Virus record (IMG/VR): IMGVR_UViG_3300032304_001187
Location: 1-43,297 of that record
Reading direction: 5' to 3' (one strand)
Length of the DNA: 43,297 bases
Source: a virus
Below are positions 40,410-43,297 of the stretch, piece after piece. Position 1 is the stretch's first letter; every line of letters begins with the position of its first letter. The position numbers and the translations under genes were made by a program. The notes under the pieces are model-generated. The model searched no databases. It had not been told where the DNA came from and was given only the letters and a program-made list of their open reading frames with translations.

Positions 40410-41635
40410 TAGAAGGTTCCACCTACCACGCCGTTAACTACGTGTAATCCGTCCGCTTCCAACGTCATTTTAGAAACGCCAGCTAAAGAAAAACCTAGTT
40501 GACCGCTAGAAGGTCTGTAGTAGCCTGTTGTAGTGTCGCCACTATAATTTAAAGACGGAGCTGCCGCTGTTCCGGAGTTCAACGTAAGGCTTGGTAGTGT
40601 TGATATTGTTGCGGAGTTCGCATTATATACGTTGGTTCCGTCGCAAACTAAAACTAGACTCTGCGTTTGCGGAATGACTACCGTAGCCCCACCTACTGCG
40701 GCAGTTCTGAATGTAAGAGTAAAAGCACCTGACGTCAGGTTAGTCACAACATAAAGTTGAACTGTCGAAGGGAAAATAATTTGAGTATTTGCTGCCAGTG
40801 TTCCTGAATACTCTTGAATAACATTTGAGGCTTCTGAAGACGACAGCGTAATTGATGGACCTAACCCTGTTACTACTTTTGATAGAATAGTATAAAAGAA
40901 GCTAGAAGATTGACCGTATCCAAATGAGTTGAATCCATTCGTTCCGTTTGACACAACCACAAAAGACTCACCGATTTGGAGCTGCTGTGATGCATTACCA
41001 TCGATTGTGTCTGCGCCAGTAGGCGTTATCGTCAAAATACCCGTACCATTATTTCTAATATTTATGAACCAGTCATTACCTAAAGTTGCTGAGCTAGGTA
41101 GATTAAAAGACCCTACACCGCCCGTATAAACTGCAAAAGACGCTCTATCCGAGGTGGTGAAGGTCGTTGTTGAGTTATAAGTGGTAAGGTTATATGCTTG
41201 ATTCAGAGTCGTGCTAATAGCCTTCAAACCAAAGCCTGCCAAAGCACCCGCATTCGCGGATGAAGTGCCAGCGCCGAAAGTTACAGTAGCCCAAGTTCCT
41301 GGTTCTGTTGTATTGTTGGTAACGTAGATATATTGCGCAACGCCTGACGAAATTGCAACAATCGTAGAGCCGTCACTTTTGACAACTGTAAAGGGGTTAG
41401 CGCCAATGTTTCTAATTAATACGCTTTGACCTGTTGACACCTGAGTAGCTGCAGGCATAAAAAGATTAAGGCTTGTAGTCGTCGCGGTAACTTCAATAAT
41501 ATTAGCAACAACATTACTTGTGTTTCCGTTTACTGGCCATTGCAAAGTTGTATTTGTACTGATGGTCAGCTGCTCATAACCAACCTGACTCGGTTGAATT
41601 GTTTGCCCTGTGAATGGATTTACATAAGATGTCAT
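40409..41635 (-). CDS. tail fibre-like protein
   Basis: 408 residues, rich in Thr, Ser, Asn and Gly, almost all beta. The body contains three diverged units of about 65-70 residues, each with a pattern of 'L-P, G, I-x-N, T-I, dG' (for example STGQSVLIRNIGANPFTVV; NDWFINIRNNGTGILTI; YVVTNLTSGAFTLTF). The C-terminus has APSLNYSGDTTTGYYRPSSG, a motif of phage tail fibres and spikes ('aPs..f.GD..TGiyrp'). It probably binds the host receptor or connects the fibre to the tail. It lies next to the nozzle-like gene. Confidence 0.68.
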   Translation of the reverse strand: MTSYVNPFTGQTIQPSQVGYEQLTISTNTTLQWPVNGNTSNVVANIIEVTATTTSLNLFMPAATQVSTGQSVLIRNIGANPFTVVKSDGSTIVAISSGVAQYIYVTNNTTEPGTWATVTFGAGTSSANAGALAGFGLKAISTTLNQAYNLTTYNSTTTFTTSDRASFAVYTGGVGSFNLPSSATLGNDWFINIRNNGTGILTITPTGADTIDGNASQQLQIGESFVVVSNGTNGFNSFGYGQSSSFFYTILSKVVTGLGPSITLSSSEASNVIQEYSGTLAANTQIIFPSTVQLYVVTNLTSGAFTLTFRTAAVGGATVVIPQTQSLVLVCDGTNVYNANSATISTLPSLTLNSGTAAAPSLNYSGDTTTGYYRPSSGQLGFSLAGVSKMTLEADGLHVVNGVVGGTF

Positions 41636-41637
41636 AG

Positions 41638-42270
41638 TTAGCTTTCGATAGCAATGGTTTGGCGATCGGCTATTCGAGTAATATCCTCAGACTTCAACGC
41701 TGCCATAGCTTGATCATATTTTTGTTGAAAAATTTGCCGTTGATCATTTTTCAAAAATGGCATAGCTTGAAGAAGAGTTCCGAATAACATAGCGTTTGGC
41801 GCATACTGCGTGAGCCAGTTGGTTTGATTTTCCGTAGACAACGGCGATAACCGCTCATAGAATAAACACTCAAAATCGTAATTTTGATCAGGCGTAGGTC
41901 CAACAATCCAATGCTCGTAGTCGTAATCCCCGTAATAAAGCGGAACGCCCTCAGTGTCGGCATCGGGTGTATAGGCTTTGATATATTCGTACTTGCGCAA
42001 TAAAACTGGAGTTCTTTGGTTGTTCACCACTACATTGAAAGACACCGTCTTACGCCAACGAGCAGGCTTAGGAATGACTGGGTTTCCCGCTAACATATTG
42101 CTCTCAACAACTTGAAGCTGCCCTAGCGTTTTGATTTGCTGTGCAATCTCAAACTCACAAAGCGTAATAAATGTAGGTATCTGATCAATAGTCGATTGAT
42201 CGCTACGCTCTAGATACTGAAGAACAGTACTAGTTAGTGAGTCGTAAGTTAGTACAAAAGAGACGGTCAT
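41638..42270 (-). CDS. head-tail adaptor-like protein
   Basis: 210 residues, ATGA overlap with the endolysin gene. Helical bundle at the start (TYDSLTSTVLQYLERSDQSTIDQIPTFITLCEFEIAQQIKTLGQ), a beta region with PARWRKTVSFNVVV and GVPLYYGDYDYEHWIVGPTPD, and a helical end (NAMLFGTLLQAMPFLKND). This is the pattern I know from podovirus adaptor proteins such as the SU10 adaptor, which joins the portal ring to the tail nozzle. It is followed by the fibre-like and nozzle-like genes. Confidence 0.72.
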   Translation of the reverse strand: MTVSFVLTYDSLTSTVLQYLERSDQSTIDQIPTFITLCEFEIAQQIKTLGQLQVVESNMLAGNPVIPKPARWRKTVSFNVVVNNQRTPVLLRKYEYIKAYTPDADTEGVPLYYGDYDYEHWIVGPTPDQNYDFECLFYERLSPLSTENQTNWLTQYAPNAMLFGTLLQAMPFLKNDQRQIFQQKYDQAMAALKSEDITRIADRQTIAIES

Positions 42271-42695
42271 GAGTAAGCTCTTGTTCCTGTTTTGTCAATT
42301 ATAAGTGCTTGTTTACGAGCTGGGGTATCTTTTTTGTTGGGAATGCTAATATGGGTCCAACGATCAAATTCACGAATGATCTGGTCATATTGCAAATCAG
42401 AGCTAAGAACGGCTTTGACAACTTGATCCGGAGTCATTCCTGGAACACGAATGTCCGCGGCACAGCCGATTCTATGTTGGCTTGTGTCTTTAGAGCCTAC
42501 TGCGTCGTTTACTGCTTTCGACCGAAACGCGCTGTTAACCATGACAGGCTTGCCGCCCAATACTGTTTTAACTTCTTCAAGAAAAGCTGCAAGGCGTTTG
42601 ATATTTTCGATTTCAAGTTCGTTAGGTTCATTGTTTAATTCCCTGTGGTCAGTGTGGGTAAGTTCTTCAAGTGTAAAGTGTTCACTTAGATTCAT
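42267..42695 (-). CDS. M15-family peptidase endolysin
   Basis: 142 residues. Zinc ligands of the D-Ala-D-Ala peptidase M15 fold are His74 and Asp81 in SQHRIGCAAD and His115 in WTHIS, with AFRSKAVNDAVG before them. Length is normal for M15_3-type single-domain lysins. There is no signal peptide, so it needs the holin encoded directly upstream (14-nt overlap) to reach peptidoglycan, whose peptide bridges it cuts. Confidence 0.88.
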   Translation of the reverse strand: MNLSEHFTLEELTHTDHRELNNEPNELEIENIKRLAAFLEEVKTVLGGKPVMVNSAFRSKAVNDAVGSKDTSQHRIGCAADIRVPGMTPDQVVKAVLSSDLQYDQIIREFDRWTHISIPNKKDTPARKQALIIDKTGTRAYS

Positions 42696-43095
42696 TTTTC
42701 TCTTTCGCTTTCATGTCCATAATCTTCTCAAGGGTGCGACCACCGAAGTAGAACGACATAATTAGCATTCCCCATTGACCGAGCAGTTCTACGTATTTTT
42801 GATTTGCGTCTTGCCCAAAAGCACTCATCATGGCAAATAAGAAATAGGCGAACAAGATGAAGATTAAGGTCATAGGGCGAATGTTTTTAGACAGCCAGCT
42901 ATCGCTGCTCATGTCGGCTTGAAGCCTTGCAGTCAGCTCGTGTTGCTCTGCAGCATCGGCATTAATCTTAGCCAGTTCCCCGTTTTGCTGCATTTCTAGC
43001 AGCTTTAACTTAGCTTGTTCTGCTTGGGCAGGGTCAGGAAATACTTTATCTAGTATTTTGCCGCCAATGTCTAATAGTGCGCCTAGTGGAAACAT
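42682..43095 (-). CDS. three-TM-type holin (GTA_holin_3TM-like)
   Basis: 137 residues, TAATG coupling to the upstream gene. An amphipathic, charged N-terminal half (PDPAQAEQAKLKLLEMQQNGEL; a coiled helix) precedes DSWLSKNIRPMTLIFILFAYFLFAMM (first membrane segment about 75-92) and a second at about 104-118 (GQWGMLIMSFYFGGRTLEK). 'W..k.iRP' and 'yfggRtlEK' are the hallmarks of the holin family with this name, originally from gene transfer agents. It permeabilises the inner membrane so the M15 lysin can act. Confidence 0.85.
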   Translation of the reverse strand: MFPLGALLDIGGKILDKVFPDPAQAEQAKLKLLEMQQNGELAKINADAAEQHELTARLQADMSSDSWLSKNIRPMTLIFILFAYFLFAMMSAFGQDANQKYVELLGQWGMLIMSFYFGGRTLEKIMDMKAKEKNESK

Positions 43096-43297
43096 TATTT
43101 TTTGGTCCTTTCTTCTATTAACTTAACCCGTACATGAAGGTCATGTACTTCCTTATAGATTTCTTCACGCATTTTTGCTCGTTTTTCTGCGGATATTGGG
43201 CTATCGGTTGGTACGCCTTCGTTAGTAATTAGGGCTGGCATTTTGCCTTCAATCTTAGTTAAACGCTCTTGGAACGAACCAACTTGACCGAGTAGCC
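43095..43297 (-). CDS. small coiled-coil protein, partial (runs off right edge)
   Basis: An open frame from the right edge to a stop at 43097-43095 that overlaps the holin ATG as TAATG. About 66 residues are seen: GQVGSFQERLTKIEGKMP, then a polar linker, then EKRAKMREEIYKEVHDLHVRVKLIEERTKK. Two helical coiled-coil stretches with no visible membrane segment in this part; an N-terminal anchor could lie outside the window. Its place before the holin suggests a lysis accessory or tail-associated protein. Confidence 0.55.
   Translation of the reverse strand, partial: LLGQVGSFQERLTKIEGKMPALITNEGVPTDSPISAEKRAKMREEIYKEVHDLHVRVKLIEERTKK

Noticed and set aside
1-43297. Prophage or integrated element
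   Set aside because: No integrase, repressor, attachment site or bacterial flanking gene is visible, and the gene order is that of a free phage genome.
1-43297. tRNA genes or CRISPR array
   Set aside because: No cloverleaf with acceptor ends and no regularly spaced repeat-spacer structure was found; the only clustered repeats are the short iterons and the coding tandem duplication.
1-43297. Circular closure of the window ends
   Set aside because: Joining the two edges would end the capsid frame after a few codons in an unnatural sequence, so sequence appears to be missing between them.

Overview
The window is most of the genome of a tailed bacteriophage, read here as a lytic podovirus of a Gram-negative, probably aquatic, bacterium. 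The evidence is a TerS/TerL pair, a portal, a GroES-like co-chaperonin and a capsid gene on one flank. On the other flank are a podovirus-type tail machine (adaptor, nozzle-like protein, fibre-like protein), four ejection-type proteins, a three-TM holin and an M15 endolysin. The middle holds a complete DNA replication, recombination and modification block. I see no integrase, excisionase, CI-like repressor, tRNA or CRISPR. Host-type sigma70 promoters and Shine-Dalgarno sites are used throughout, and no phage RNA polymerase is present. The window is cut inside a gene at both ends (capsid at the left, a small coiled-coil protein at the right), so the genome is not complete here.

Layout. (1) 1-13484, minus strand: the packaging and head operon, read right to left as terS, terL, a 1880-aa giant protein, portal, a small KGG-rich protein, a small helical protein, the GroES-like protein, a scaffold-like protein, two small head proteins and the major capsid protein. 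A promoter (TTGCGA-N17-CATAAT) sits just before terS. (2) 13485-13793: a non-coding region packed with nine copies of the 9-mer AGCRACTTC, a candidate origin or packaging site. (3) 13794-15821, minus: a primase-helicase. (4) 15822-16136: the divergent control region, with a 23-nt imperfect inverted repeat and the first of three near-identical early promoters. (5) 16137-31380, plus strand: the early/middle genes. They start with small accessory genes, then the nucleotide and DNA modification cluster, family B DNA polymerase, Sak4-like recombinase with a DUF669 SSB-like protein, a lipoprotein, a Cas4/RecB-like nuclease, a RuvC-like resolvase and several tiny proteins. (6) 31402-43297, minus: the tail, ejection and lysis operon. 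It ends at a strong terminator placed inside the last codons of the convergent early gene.

The most interesting system is at 21100-24977. A thymidylate-synthase homologue with dUMP-hydroxymethylase-like motifs sits beside a P-loop kinase resembling 5-hydroxymethyl-dU DNA kinases, a helical protein of the HMUDK_hel/aGPT-PPlase type, an unrecognised 335-aa protein and a DUF3310 (T7 gp1.7-like) protein. All of this lies immediately upstream of the DNA polymerase. Together they look like a compact thymidine-hypermodification pathway: make hmdUMP, polymerise it, phosphorylate the base in DNA, then replace the phosphate with another group. The usual tailoring enzymes (PLP or radical-SAM) are absent, so the final base may be a simple adduct. 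A second notable object is the 1880-aa protein, which has a PcfJ-like motif cluster in its centre.

Regulation visible in the sequence: three early promoters share the exact geometry AAAATATTT-N6-AGTCCTTGTKT-N17-YATART. A recurrent translation leader, AATAAAGGAAATA, precedes many early genes. Head and tail genes are coupled by ATGA or TAATG overlaps.
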